A stretch of 64,000 bases of DNA from Chlorella sorokiniana (GCA_025917655.1 CP084611.1:5146001-5210000); one strand, 5' to 3'. Counted from the stretch's first letter, positions 23,145 to 34,300 are shown. A program made the numbers and translations. Notes: a model not told the origin generated them from the letters alone.

Positions 23145-23918
23145 GTCTGCAGCGGATGGTTCATTTGCTACCTTTGCAAATTTTGTGCGTGCCGCCGAAT
23201 GGTTTCCCATGTCATCCATCATGACCCCAATCCTGTTCCCCCACCTCTCCACCCTGGCCTTGCCTGCACCCACACTCCCCACTGCACCTGATCCTGCCTC
23301 CTTAAACCCCCTTGCAGCTGTGGGAGACCGCACGGCGGCCTTCCTGATTGACCAGCAGGCCGGCCTCGCCTGGCGCGAGCTGCCCTTCCGCCTGAGCCGC
23401 TCGAGGTCGCTGACCGTCAGCGAGCCGGGTGCGGCTGGCGTGCGCGCTGCTGGCGCTGCCGGTGGTGCTGCTGAAGAGCGCCTCGCCGGTGCTGCAGGGG
23501 GCCTGCACTGGCTCCAGGCTGTGAGGGCTGCCGTTCCAGGCTGCTTTTTCACCCACCCCATCCCCCACCCCACCCCTCCAAACCCACACCCACCCACCCA
23601 TTCTGCCTCTAAATGTTACGCAACAGCGCGCCCCACCGCCAAGCCACCCTCGCAGACGGCCAGCGCCTGGAACGCCAGCGCCACGCTGCTGGCGGTCAGC
23701 AGCAACAAGCTGCACGCCGTGTTTGGGTTTGAGGCCAGCAGCGGGCGCCTGACGCTGAGGGTGGAAGGGCCACCGGTGGCCCTGGTGCCGGGTAGAGGCA
23801 CCTGCGGCCGTGCATGGCGTGAGCTGCCGCCTGCGTTGCGGGGCGGGCGCTGGGCTGCGGTGCACAGCGGCAGCCCTGAAAGCACATGCCCCTCCCCCAC
23901 TCCCCCGCCCTGCATCTG
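23145..23918 (+). other. coding-like sequence of unknown origin
   Basis: The plus strand stays open in one frame for most of this stretch and two parts look genuinely coding. One follows an acceptor at about 23316 (VGDRTAAFLIDQQAGLAWRE, then in a neighbouring frame a hydrophobic LACALLALPVVLLKS). The other spans ~23640-23880 (WNASATLLAVSSNKLHAVFG, then SSGRLTLRVEGPPVALVPG). I do not recognise a family. It could be the remnant of a gene interrupted by the palindrome that follows, or extra 3' exons of PIP5K copy 2. No start or stop can be assigned. Confidence 0.35.
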
Positions 23919-24588
23919 GGCCTTCATGCAGGCCTGCTGGCTCTGCCCGGATCGGCTGGATCGCTGCCAAGTTACACAATCGTGGCAGATGGACAGCACA
24001 GTACAGCGGCGCTGTGCCTCCAGGGCCCGCCTGCAGTGCAGTGGGGAACCTATTGCCTGCCCTGGTCCGCGCATCAGCATCTCGTCCATTTTGTCTCCAC
24101 CAACTTGCTGATGCGGTCATTGTCCTCCTTCCGCATGAGCAGCATGTCCAGCTTGCCGCCCAGCTCAGTGATCTTCACCTCCACCTCAGTCAACTTGGCC
24201 TCCACCTTTCCGATGCGCTCGTTCACGCGCTGTTCCACCTCGGCGATGCTGTGAGCAATGCCGAGCAGGAGAAGCGCACAAACGAGCGCTTTGACAAGGT
24301 GGAGGGCAAGCTGACTGCGCTGGGGGCAAGATGACTGAGCTGGGCTGCAAGCTGGAAATGCTGCTTATGCGGGGGGGGACAACGACCGCATCAGCAAGTT
24401 GGTGGAGACAAAAATGGACGAGATGCTGATGCGCGGACCAGGGCAGGCAATAGGTTCCCCACTGCACTGCAGGCGGGCCCTGGAGGCACAGCGCCGCCGT
24501 ACTGTGCTCTCCATCCGCGACGATTGCGTAATTTGGCAGCAACCCAGCCAATCCGGGCAGAGCCTGCAGGCCTCATGGAGGCCCGACA
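23919..24588. repeat. 670-base palindrome (two ~330-base inverted arms)
   Basis: The left arm 23919-24251 and right arm 24252-24588 are reverse complements with roughly 85-95 percent identity by eye, and almost no spacer. Each arm, read outward from the centre, encodes the same polypeptide: a charged heptad-like coiled coil (NERIGKVEAKLTEVEVKI in the left arm) followed by DNDRISKLVETKMDEMLMRG and PGQAIGSPLHCRRALEAQRR. The left copy has four A in the run before ATGGACGAGATG where the right has five, so the left reading frame is broken there. There are no terminal repeats or target duplications that I can show. Confidence 0.85.
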
Positions 24589-25006
24589 CGTGAAGAAAGG
24601 CCATGTGAGCGTACTCCGCAAGCACATGGAACCAAAACTCGCCTGACTTGAGCGGCCACCATCGTCGCCGATACCGCTGCCGCCGCCACCGCTGTCCGCC
24701 TCCCCCGTTGTTTGCCGCCGCCCCACTGACATCGCCCCATCCACTGTGGTGGCATCATCCATCCGACTTGATCTTTTAAACAAAGGGGCCAGCTGCCAGG
24801 GCGCGGAGTGGCAGTGGTCAGGTGCCCCAGGGGACCAAACGCAAGCGCACGACGGCCGTTGAAGAGGATTGCGTGCAGGGGAGGTTCAACAACCAGTGCA
24901 GCACGCATACCTCGACAGCTGAACCTCTGCTTGACGACAGCAGCTGCACACAGCTGCACCTCCGCGGCACCTCTCAGGATTGGTCTGCCTCAGCAGCCTG
25001 CACCAG
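24589..25006. other. unassigned sequence between palindrome and kinase remnant
   Basis: The plus strand is open from 24822 with a basic patch (GTKRKRTTAVEED) leading into the kinase remnant; the minus strand is open over 24600-24780 (Gly/Ser-rich). Neither matches a family I recognise. Confidence 0.35.
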
Positions 25007-25670
25007 CACTGCTTCCCCAGAAGTCCTCAGCGCTGGCACGAATGCGAAGCGGCGGCGAGCCGCCGAGCGCTCGGCGGATCGGCGAGCATGGGTCGCGCCG
25101 TGCCTGCTGTGGTTTTGCGTCGCGCCGCTGATGGCGCGTTGCAAGCGGAGCCGGTGGGAGCCGGTGCTGCCTTTCTTCGGCATCGTCGACTTCCTGCAGG
25201 TGGATCTGCGTGGCGGGGGTGGCGTTGCATTGTGAGCTGCAGTGCTTGCTTCAGTGCGACATGGGGCAGAGGAGCCCAAGGCGCGGGCCACATGTTCGGC
25301 TCACTTTCCTCTCCGCCTGCTGTGCTGTTGTACTGCGAATGAGTTGCACACACATGACTTGCACACACACTAGTCGCCATGGCATGGCATTTTCTAGTTC
25401 AACCTCACGGGTAACCCACCCGCCCCTGCTCCTCTTGAGCGCCGATGGAAGGCAGCGCTGCACGGCGGCGAGCGCGTGTCGGTGGCAGACCCCGGTGGCA
25501 AACCCCGCGCCTACGCCGCCCGCTTCGAGCGGGCGCTGCAGGGTGTGCTTGTGGAGGAGGGGCCGCCGCCGCCGCAGCAGCAGCAGCGGCGGCGGCGGCG
25601 GCGCAGGGCGGCCGCCAGGCACGGTTGGCGGCGGCTGCCGCTTGCGGGAGATGAGTCTGCAGCGGATGGT
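25007..25670 (+). pseudogene. decayed duplicate of the PIP5K copy 2 3' end
   Basis: Nucleotide-level repeat of ~22525-23160. Matching blocks include the segment for SSALARM and GEP, the kinase motif (now PFFGIVDFLQ against [10 protein letters not shown]), the following intron start GTGGATCTGCG, and the last exon (SVADP ... RAYAARFERAL, then the Ala-rich end). The copy lacks the start of the last exon (DYS and KHAERWW), carries insertions near 25080 and 25150, and has nothing upstream for the rest of the kinase. Its Gly/Ala-rich tail preserves the frame and stop position of the parent, which is useful for calling the parent stop. Likely a local partial duplication that is not functional. Confidence 0.8.
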
Positions 25671-26046
25671 TTATTTGATGTTTCGAGTGTTTGCAGACAT
25701 GGTGTATACTCATCAACCAAAGACCATGCCTGGCCAGCCAAAGACTTTGCTGCGCTAAATTTCACTCGGGAGGAGCAAGAAGCGGCGGCGTGGTGGACTC
25801 TGTTTTGATGCCCCATCCCCTCGCGCTCCGCCGCCTGAGCATCCAAACTCGAGCAGAGCCAGAATACTGCAAGTATCCCGGGTTTGAACCCTCCTCGAGA
25901 CGGGGACTTGTCCTGCGCGTAAGGCAAACGCGTCGAGCTGTCTGCTATCCGGTCGATTGAGGTTCACACTCTCGTCACCTTTCGTGTTCACCATTTGAAG
26001 CCTTTCTGACCTGATCATTCTCCGCCAATTCGCGAGAGTCGCAGAC
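25671..26046. other. upstream region of the T2-like gene
   Basis: No conserved coding segment. A GGGTTTGAACCC palindrome near 25880 was checked as a tRNA T-arm and rejected. The promoter and 5' UTR of the following gene are expected here. Confidence 0.45.
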
Positions 26047-29000
26047 ATGCCGCGGCGCATTGCGCCCAGCCTGCTGCTGGCGCTAGCGTTATTCATAGGC
26101 GCGCAGCATGTTCATTGCTACGACTTCCTAGTCCTTGACAGGTGGGTGGTCCAGCCGGGGCGGCGAACAGAGCCGCGGCGACGGCGGGTGATGTCGTTCT
26201 GGGCCTCCACCCCGCGTGTGACTGCGCCTGCTTGAACTACACCGGTCGCGATCAACAGGGGAGCGAGGCGCGCCGCCAACGCGCACACTACCGCTCCACC
26301 AGCCGCCGTCGCGCGGGTGCTGGGCGGCAGTCGGGTGGCTGCCCGCTGCACAGAAGCTGCCGCCCTGCACTCTTATCCCCTGCCCTTGCCTCCCCTGCCG
26401 CAGCCAGTGGGCCCCTTCCACCTGCTTCCTGGGCGCAGCCAACGACAAGCCCTGCACCCCGCAGCCCTGGTGCGCCGCCCCCTCCGCCTGCCGCCGCAGC
26501 CTCCACCGGTGATGCCCGCCGCAGGCATCAGTCATCCTGCCACTTGACTGATGCCGCCCTTCTTGTGCGTCTTGGTTTCCTTGACCCTTGCAGGGCCTCT
26601 TTCGGCGCTCAGGGCCTGATCCCCACCAACTACAACCTCTCCACGCCTGCGGAAACCGACTGCGACGGCGACCCGTTTGACGCGGCCGCTGTGCAGCCGC
26701 TCGCGCCCCAGCTCGCCTGTGCGGCGCCCTCCTTCCAGGGTGCGCCGCCGCTGCCGAAGCTCACCTGCCGCTCTTGCAGCTCGCCCAGCCGCTGCCGTCC
26801 TGGCCCGCTGTTGGCGGCCGGGCGCACGGATGCCTCCCGCCCGCTCGCTGCCGCACCGAGCCCCTGCCGGACACGTCGCGCTTTCCTCCCGCTGCTGCAG
26901 AGGCGGACGAGGCCCTGTGGGCCTCCATCTGGTCCCAGTGGGGCACCTGCGCCGACTTCTCCTCCCAGGCCGCCTACTTCCAGTTCCTGGCGGCCGCCTC
27001 GCAGCAGTACAGCGTCAACGTGAGCGACCGTACCGCCCTGTGCCCTGCCGTCCACCCCGTGCCGGGCTGCCTGTACCCTGCATTGCGCCCAGGGTAGAGG
27101 CAGACCCTGCACAGGGGCCTGACCGCTTTCTGTGCCCAGGGCAGAGGCAGACCCCGCACAGGGGCCTGGCCGCTTTCTGTGCCTGTCGCCTGCTGCTGCA
27201 CCAGCCCGCGGCCAGGGTGAACGCCGGTGGTGCTGCCCCTCCTGACGCCTTCTCCCCCTTGCTGCCCCCCCTGTCGCGCGGCCGCAGGAGGCGTTTGCCT
27301 CGCTGGCGTCCCAGTGCGGCGGCGACATCCCCACCGACCAGCTGCTGGACAGCCTGAGGCAGCAGCTGAACGCGGATGTGTGGCTCACCTGTGACCCCAA
27401 GTGAGAACAAGCGGGTGCTGCTTGGGTGGCTGCCGCCGCCGCCTGGGCCTGCCTGCCTGGCCGGCAGCTGCTTTTCCGGTGTGTGTGGGTGGGGGAGATG
27501 GAAGATAAAGTTTGGAGAAGGGAAAAATTGAGAAATAAACAAACCCTTGTCCGTGCCACCCACAACCTGGGCATCCATAGTAAACGGGCCCTCCTGCACT
27601 CCCCCTGCCCCCCCTCCCCCTCTGCAGCAGCAACCGTCTGCTGGGCGTGCAGCTGTGCCTGACGGAGGGCGACGGCGGGCAGCCGCAGCTGATCGACTGC
27701 CCCGAGGAGCGCGACTGGGAGGTGGCCAGCGGGGCTGAGTGCGGCGAGGCGGTGACGCTGCCAAAGGGCATCGAGGTGGCCCCCGCCTGCGCCCAGCAGA
27801 CCTCTTCTCCCTGCAACGCGGTCCCCTGGCTGCCCTCCAGTGAGTGGAAAGGGGGGGAGGGGGAGGCCTAGCTAGACAGGGGCAAGTCCATACCGCCTGG
27901 TGCGGTACAGGAATTGGCAGCGGGGGTTATGTGCAGCACAGATGCAGGAATGGGGGGTGGGGGAACCACCGCTTGCCGCTCCTTGCTCCCCGCAACGAAT
28001 CGTTGGCTCACGAGCCAGCCCCCTGCTTCTCCCGCCCCTCCAGACTGCACCGAGGTTGTTGTGCTGAGGGGGACACCAACTCAAACAGCTTTGGGGTGAG
28101 CGCCGCTTGTTGCTGCTTGCAACTTTGCTTGTTGTGCCTGGCTGGCGCTGGGCCGCGCCTACGTAGCGTCCGAATGCGCGTGGCGCTGCCATGCGCCAGC
28201 TGCCAGTGCTGCCAGACGTGCCTGCACACACACACACACACACACCGGGGCCCTAAGAGGGCTGCCCCGTGGCCCCTGTCGCCCACCTCCTCCTTTGCAC
28301 AATGTTGTGAATGCTGAAGGCTCGTGCCTTGCTTCTCGACAGCCAAGTGGTTCCCCAGTCCACCCACCAGCCCCCAGCCACCCACCCCTCCAATCTCGCG
28401 AACGAACACCGACCCAGCCACGCTCCGTGCCACCGCTGCTCCCTGCAGGGCGCCTACGGCGTCCCCTGGTCCCACATCTGCTGGCTGAACCCCACGCTGC
28501 CCTGCTCGGGGGCACCCTGCCCGCTGGGTCCACCATCTGCGTGCGCAACGGGGCCACCCCGCCCGACTACTTCCCCCAGGGGGAGCCAACCAGTGAGTGG
28601 CGGGCCGCCGCGCTGCTGGGCTGCAGGGCCGCTGGTCACGGCGGCGGCAGCTGCTGGGGTGTATGCGCGACATCGGCCACCTTTACCCTTTGAGAACACC
28701 TGCGCTTGTTGGTGTTGAAGGCACCGTGCCAAGCCCACCCCGTACCGCCCCCCGCCCCCATGCAGCCCTCCCCGACTGGCTGCCCCCTTGGACCGACTCA
28801 GCCAAGCGCTCAGCCTCGGTGTCTGCCGCCTGCGGCGAAGACAACCAGCCCGCGGCGGGGTACCCGGCTGCCACGCTGTGTGCCGCCGACGGCGCCGTGT
28901 CACCCGCGCTGTCCGCCGCGCTGGGCGGCCAGCTGGCGTCATCCTGCGGCGACCCCTGCGTGCCCATGCCGCTGACGGGGGATGGCGTGGTGCCATATGC

Positions 29001-32000
29001 CTGGCGATTTGACTACGACAACCAGTGCTGGTGGGTCGGTTGGGGCGCTCTGAAGGCATGCGATGCCGCAGGCCGCATGCGGGTCGTGCAACGCCCCAGC
29101 GGTGGAGCCGTGTCAGATTCTGCCCCGCCTGCGCCCCACAGTGGCCCGTGTGACTGCCGGGCAGCTGCTCTGGCTGGTGATGTCTGGCCCCCGCACCTGT
29201 ACCGCACCTGTACCGCACCTGCCATGCTCGCCTGTGTCAGCCGACGCTAAACGCCCTGCATTTCCCCGACCGCCCGCAGGATGCAAGACAACCCAACCGT
29301 GGCCACCTGCCCCTCTGACAGCCCGGCCACGCGCAACACGCAGGGAGCGGTGGCGCTGCTGCGGCGCCAGAAGCAGTTTGCCGACTATTTGGAGCAGGTG
29401 TGGGCTGGCGGGCTGCTTGTGTGTGTGGGTTTGTGAATGTGTGGGTGTGTGTGAAAGGGAGGAGAGGGCGACTGCGCGCGTGTGCGGCTCCTGCGCCGCC
29501 CTTCTCTTGTGTGCAAAGGGAGGCACGAGCCGATGAAATTCAAGTATCCAGCTGTTCTGCTGCATTGCCCCCACGCTGCAGGCGACGGTTGACGCCGCCG
29601 ACCTCCCCGTCAACTTCTCGTTGCTAGTGGGCGAGCGCTGGGACCAGGTGCGCGGGCGGCTTGTACAGGCAGGGTCCACAGGCAGGGGGTCCACAGGCAG
29701 GATCTTGCTCCAAAGAACCCCTGTTGAGTGACGGGCTGTCTGGGCTGGTTCCCAGCGCTCCCGCTGGCCTTGCCCAGGCGACCAGCCCGATCTTGTGCTG
29801 GTGCCGTCGCCGCCGCTCAAAGTCGCGCGGCTTCCCGCCCCACTCCCCTCCCAGTTCTACGCTTCCGACTGCGGCGGCAACGACCCCACCTGCGACGGAA
29901 CTCAGAACGGGCTGGGCAGGTGGGGGCCTCCGCGCCGGCCTGAAGCTGCTCGGAAGCTTCGGCGGCAGTGCAGCCTGCGTGGAAGCCTGGAGCGCGGGCT
30001 TTGCAGGCTAGCCAGGCGTTTGGGGCGCTCCCCTGCATGTCCTGCTGAATCTTCGACGCTGGCTCAATGTGCCCCCGCCCCCTCCCCCTCCCCCCCATCA
30101 CCACCACCACCACCACCCACACCCACACCCCAGGCTGCTGACCGACGGCTTTGCCGCCAACTCCACCGCCGACGCGCTGCTGGAGCTGCCCGCCGACGAC
30201 CCGGTGGCCAAGCTGCAGGCGGCCTATGCCAACAACGAGCGGTGCGGCGGCTGAACAGCGTGGCTGGGGGCTGCGGTCGAGCTTGACTTGCCCTAGTGTG
30301 CTCCTTGCTGTCCTGGCTGCAAATGATGGGCCGGAGCAGTTGCAGGTTTCACTCTGGAAGCAACAGCCTCTCCGTCCCTCGGCTCCATTCGCAGGGAGGG
30401 CGACTGCCAGCGCGCCACCGCCGCCAGCTTCTCCTCGGCTTCCTGCCTCTGCGACGACACGCAGCCGTACCTTCACTGCACTGCGCTGGCCGTCCTGGAG
30501 ACTGATGCGCAGCTGTCGGCTGCGCTGAGCAGCAACACCATTTCGGTGGACCCTGGTGAGAGCCGAGGGGCGGCGCTCTGCAAGAGCTGTATATGAGATG
30601 CTGGGGGCAACTGTATGGGTTACAGGGTTTGACAGCCGCGCGCACGCATTGTAGCGAGCAGCAGTGCAGCAAGCAGCAGCCCGGAAGCCCTGCTCCATTG
30701 CTTGCTCAGTCGCTCTTGAAAGCAGCCCCCGCCCCCGTGTGCCTGACCCAGCTGCGCTGCGCCCCTTCCCTCTCCTCCGCTGCAGCCTCCCTGGCCCCGC
30801 AGCAGCAGGCTGAGTGCACCCTGGTGGCCTCTGGGGCTCCTGCCAACCCACTGGACACTTCTGACCAAGCGGGTGGGTTCTGAGGCCGCACCACTGCCAC
30901 TGCCGGCCCCGTTCTTTGCCCCTCTGCTTCCCTCGGCTGGCGATGAGTGTCCGCTGCCGCCGCCTAGCGGGGCATGCTTGCTGCCGCCAGAGCAAAGGGG
31001 AACGGCCAGTTGTGGACTGGCCGCGGCTGGGTGTGATGTGCTGCCATATCTCAGCATTCAGCTCCATCAAGGCCCCCCACCCCACCCCACCCCCCACCCC
31101 TGCAGCCGTGGCCAGCTTCATGCTTCAAGGGGTGGCCCGACGCTCGGCGCTGCTGCCTGGCGGTGCCCCTGGCGGATGGCGTGGCGGCGCAGCTGTGCCT
31201 GCAGCCCACTGAGAACGCGACGCAGGTGGGACGTTGAGGGTGTGGGAGGGTGGGGCGGCGCGGGCTTTGTGCCTCGCTCATGTGAGATTGGGTGCCCCAC
31301 ATCAACTCTGTTTGTTACTCTTTCAATGCCACTCCCAGCCTGGCCGTCGCTCATCAAGCAACAAACAACGCCCGGCCTCCAGCCTGTCCCCCCCGCGCGT
31401 TCTTTTCCACCCGTGTCCCTGCCAATCCTGCAACACTTGCCTACCAACCCCGCCTATCCTCCCTGTCTCTCGCTCCCGCAGGCCTTCCTGGATGACCCCA
31501 TAACCCAGGCGGCTGCCTACCAGTTCCCGGTCTGCAACTACCAAGACCCGCTGCGCGGCGTCGGCAGCATCTCCGACCTGCTGGCCTGGGACGTGACGGT
31601 GGCCGCCCAGCTCTGCCTGCAGGTGGGCTGCTGGGCTGCCGGGCTGTTGGCGGGGGTGGGGCAGAGGCGGCGTCAGGTGGCGTGGCGGGGTTGAGGCGTG
31701 TGTTGCTCCACTGGAGCCGGAACCTGCTGTTCGTGTTGGAAAGAACTCGCTCCTCCAGTTCCAGACAACCATGCTGGGGTGTTGGGGATGATGCCTCGTA
31801 AGTGCCTGCTGCTGGGAGCGGCTGTGGGGTTCCAGGCACGGCGCAGCCTGCGCCAACCGCCCGCTGACACGCCACACGTTCGGCCCTCCCCCTGCTGCAG
31901 GGGGCGCTGCTGTGCAGGGCCTCGCTGCGCTGGCGCCCTGGTTTGGCAGCGGCGTCGTCGCAAACGAGACCACTTACTGCGTCACCGGCCTCGAGCTTTC

Positions 32001-34300
32001 GTACGAGCCCCTGCAGGTGAGGTTTGCCGCAGGCCAAGCGAAACTCCAGCACCGAGTGCCGCCGCCCCGTGGCAGCCCTAAGGCATTCTGCGATGAATGC
32101 AGCAACGACTTGGCTGCACATCTTCCCCCCCCATCACTATGCCAGCCGTGCCATCCCCATCCCGCAGGCCTACGGCGTTTCGGGCCTGTACGCCGGCCCC
32201 GCCTCTAACTCTGGCGTGGACCTCACCAGCGGAGGCTACACTGCGGTGAGGCTGCTGCCCGCTCGCTGCTGCCTGCTGCATCATGCTACCTACTGCTGCC
32301 GTGGTTTCCGAGTTTATGAGCTGTTGCCCAGCCGCCGCCGACGCCCATCTCCTCCCAGCGATGCTTCTCACCTCAACTCTGGAGCCCCACTCCTTTGCGG
32401 CGTCCAGTTTTGAAACTCTTCACCCTCCCTCCTCGCCATGCTGGCGAGCCCGGGACGTCTCTGGGTGTCGCCAGCCGTCATTATCAATACTTGCCTCCCC
32501 TGCCCCCTTGCAGCTTAAGTTCCTGGATGTGCCCGCCACCCAGGCCTGCATCTCTGCCGCCACGAGCGAGCTGCTGAACGAGGTTGTCCAGTGTGCGGCA
32601 GAGTGCCTGCTCGGCTCCTTTGACTGGCAAGGCCTCACAGTATCTGCTTCTGCCGGAACCGACATCTTTGGCTGGAGCAGCGGCTACAACATCGTCAGGA
32701 ACACGCGCTGGAACCAGCCCGACTGCAACGGCAACAGCTTCTTTGACGCCGCAGCCAAGCCGCCGCCCCTGCCCCCGCCGCCTCCCTCGCCGTCGCCGCC
32801 GCCGTCGCCGCCGCCCCCTGCGCCCGTCGTGCTGCCGCCGCCCACGCCCAGCCCGGCACCCGCCCCTGCCCCCACACCAGGTGAGGCAGCGAACAGTCGC
32901 AGGGGAGGGGGTGGGTGCTGCAAGGCTTTGTGCACTTCTGTTTTGGCTGCCGATGGTGTTGCACACATGCGCTTGGGGCCGCCCACCCCTGCTGAACACC
33001 AGACCTGAGCATGGCCCTGAGTTTCTTGCAGCCCCTGCACCCGCGCCTGTCCCTGCACCAACACCCGCCCCTGCACCCGCCCCTGCACCCGCCCCTGTTC
33101 CCACCCCGGAACCCGCCCCTGTCCCTGCACCGGCACCCGCCCCAATTCCCGCCCCAGCACCCGCCCCCATCCCCACCCCAGAACCCGAACCTGCACCCGC
33201 CCCTGTCCCCGCACCGGCACCAGCACCCATTCCGGACCCTGCACCTGCCCCCATCCCCACCCCAGAACTCGAACCCGCCCCTGTCCCTGCACCGGCACCG
33301 GCACCCATTCCGGACCCTGCACCCGCCCCCATCCCCACCCCAGAACCCGAACCTGCACCCGCCCCTGTCCCCGCACCGGCACCAGCACCCATTCCGGACC
33401 CTGCACCTGCCCCCATCCCCACCCCAGAACTCGAACCCGCCCCTGTCCCTGCACCGGCACCGGCACCCATTCCGGACCCTGCACCCGCCCCCATCCCCAC
33501 CCCAGAACCCGCTCCTGCACCTACCCCCGCCCCCACTCCTGCCCCTGCGCCAACCCCCGTCCCTGCCCCCCCCCCCGCCCCCGTCCCCGCCCCCATCCCC
33601 GCCCCAGAACCAACGCCCGAGCCGACTCCTGCCCCCGCCCCTACTCCCGAGCCGACTCCTGCCCCCGCCCCCGCGCCAACCCCGGTGCCTGCCCCAGCAC
33701 CGGCTGAGGTCCCAACCCCGGCCCCCGCACCTGCGGAGGTCCCAACCCCGGCCCCCGCACCTGCGGAGGTCCCAACCCCGCCCCCGCACCTGCGGAGGTC
33801 CCAACCCCGGCCCCCGCACCTGCGGAGGTGCCAACCCCGGCCCCCGCACCTGCGGAGGTGCCAACCCCGGCCCCCGCACCTGCGGAGGTGCCAACCCCGG
33901 CCCCAGCGCCCGCGGAGGTGCCAACCCCGGCCCCCGCACCTGCGGAGGTGCCAACCCCGGCCCCCGCACCTGCGGAGGTGCCAACCCCAACCCCGGCGCC
34001 CGCGGAGGTCCCAACCCCGGCCCCAGCGCCCGCGGAGGTCCCAACCCCGGCCCCAGCACCCGCGGAGGTCCCAACCCCGGCCCCGGCCCCCGTGCCCGAG
34101 CCAGCCAACACGCCGGCGCCAGCCCCTGAACCCTCCACAACCCCTGCACCTGCCCCCGCCCCAGAGCCCTCTGCAACCCCAGCACCCGCCCCCGCGCCCG
34201 TCCCTACCCCTGTGCCCGCCCGGCGCCGGCTCCCACCCCGGCACCCGCCCCCGCTCCTGGTGCGCACAAGCGCTGCTGCTGCCTAGCTCCGTGTTGGTGA
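26047..34300 (+). CDS. secreted protein: RNase T2-like domain without catalytic His, LysM-like module, Pro-rich tail
   Basis: About 21 exons. Exon 1 (26047-26141) encodes a signal peptide (PSLLLALALFIGAQHVHC) then YDFLVLD, the first strand of RNase T2. The T2 fold continues with QWAPSTC, FGAQGLIPTNYN (26594-26739), EALWASIWSQWGTC (26901-27019), 27288-27400 and LLGVQLCLTEG, LIDCP (27628-27839). In active T2 enzymes the second and third motifs read HGLWP and HEWxKHGTC; here His is replaced by Gln and by Trp, so RNA cleavage is unlikely. A LysM-like module follows (CTEVVVLRGD, 28044-28095; VPWSHICWLNPTLPCSG and STICVRNG, 28449-28592). Many Cys-containing exons of unknown fold run to 32880, including DCNGNSFFDAAA, which echoes DCDGDPFDAAA of the T2 part. 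The last exon (33032 on) encodes Pro-Ala repeats. With the repeat frame kept, translation ends at 34298-34300; the literal frame ends at 34286. Probably cell-wall or secreted. Confidence 0.75.
27086..27183 (+). repeat. two tandem ~49-base units inside an intron
   Basis: The unit GCCCAGGGTAGAGGCAGACC ... CCGCTTTCTGT occurs twice head to tail with few differences (near 27086-27134 and 27135-27183), inside the intron after the exon ending 27019. Confidence 0.8.
28227..28246. repeat. (CA)n microsatellite in an intron
   Basis: Ten CA units in the intron between the two LysM-like exons of the T2-like gene. Confidence 0.9.
29194..29225 (+). repeat. tandem CACCTGTACCGC units in an intron
   Basis: CGCACCTGTAC is repeated with a 12-base period (GCACCTGTACCG three times) in the intron between the exons ending 29030 and starting 29280. 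It belongs to the GTACCGC family discussed in the findings. Confidence 0.75.
33032..34110 (+). repeat. coding minisatellites of the Pro-Ala tail
   Basis: Two layers of tandem repeat. Over ~33185-33510 a unit of about 186 bases, encoding runs such as PAPIPDPAPAPIPTPELEPA and its PEPEPA variant, occurs almost twice with identical codons. Over ~33700-34085 a 30-base unit encoding PTPAPAPAEV occurs about 13 times. One unit near 33778 has CCCCGCCCCC where the others have CCCCGGCCCCC, shifting the frame by one. The antisense Gly-rich open frame across this region is a by-product of the repeat. Confidence 0.9.

Noticed and set aside
22099-24111. 670-codon plus-strand open frame as a single protein
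   Set aside because: It joins the PIP5K insert, an intron, the last kinase exon, unknown sequence and one arm of the palindrome; GC-rich sequence simply lacks stops.
25876-25955. tRNA-like signature (GGTTTGAACC plus a 5-bp stem with a 7-base loop) on the minus strand
   Set aside because: The T-arm does not pair beyond two or three bases and no acceptor stem could be drawn.
33700-34085. Regular 30-base repeats as a CRISPR array
   Set aside because: There are no spacers; units are contiguous, in frame and encode a wall-type Pro-Ala repeat in a eukaryotic gene.
32484-34244. Open frame of nearly 590 codons on the minus strand, Gly/Ala/Val-rich
   Set aside because: It is the antisense of the Pro-Ala coding repeat; the plus strand has a signal peptide, splice sites and domain homology that lead into the repeat.
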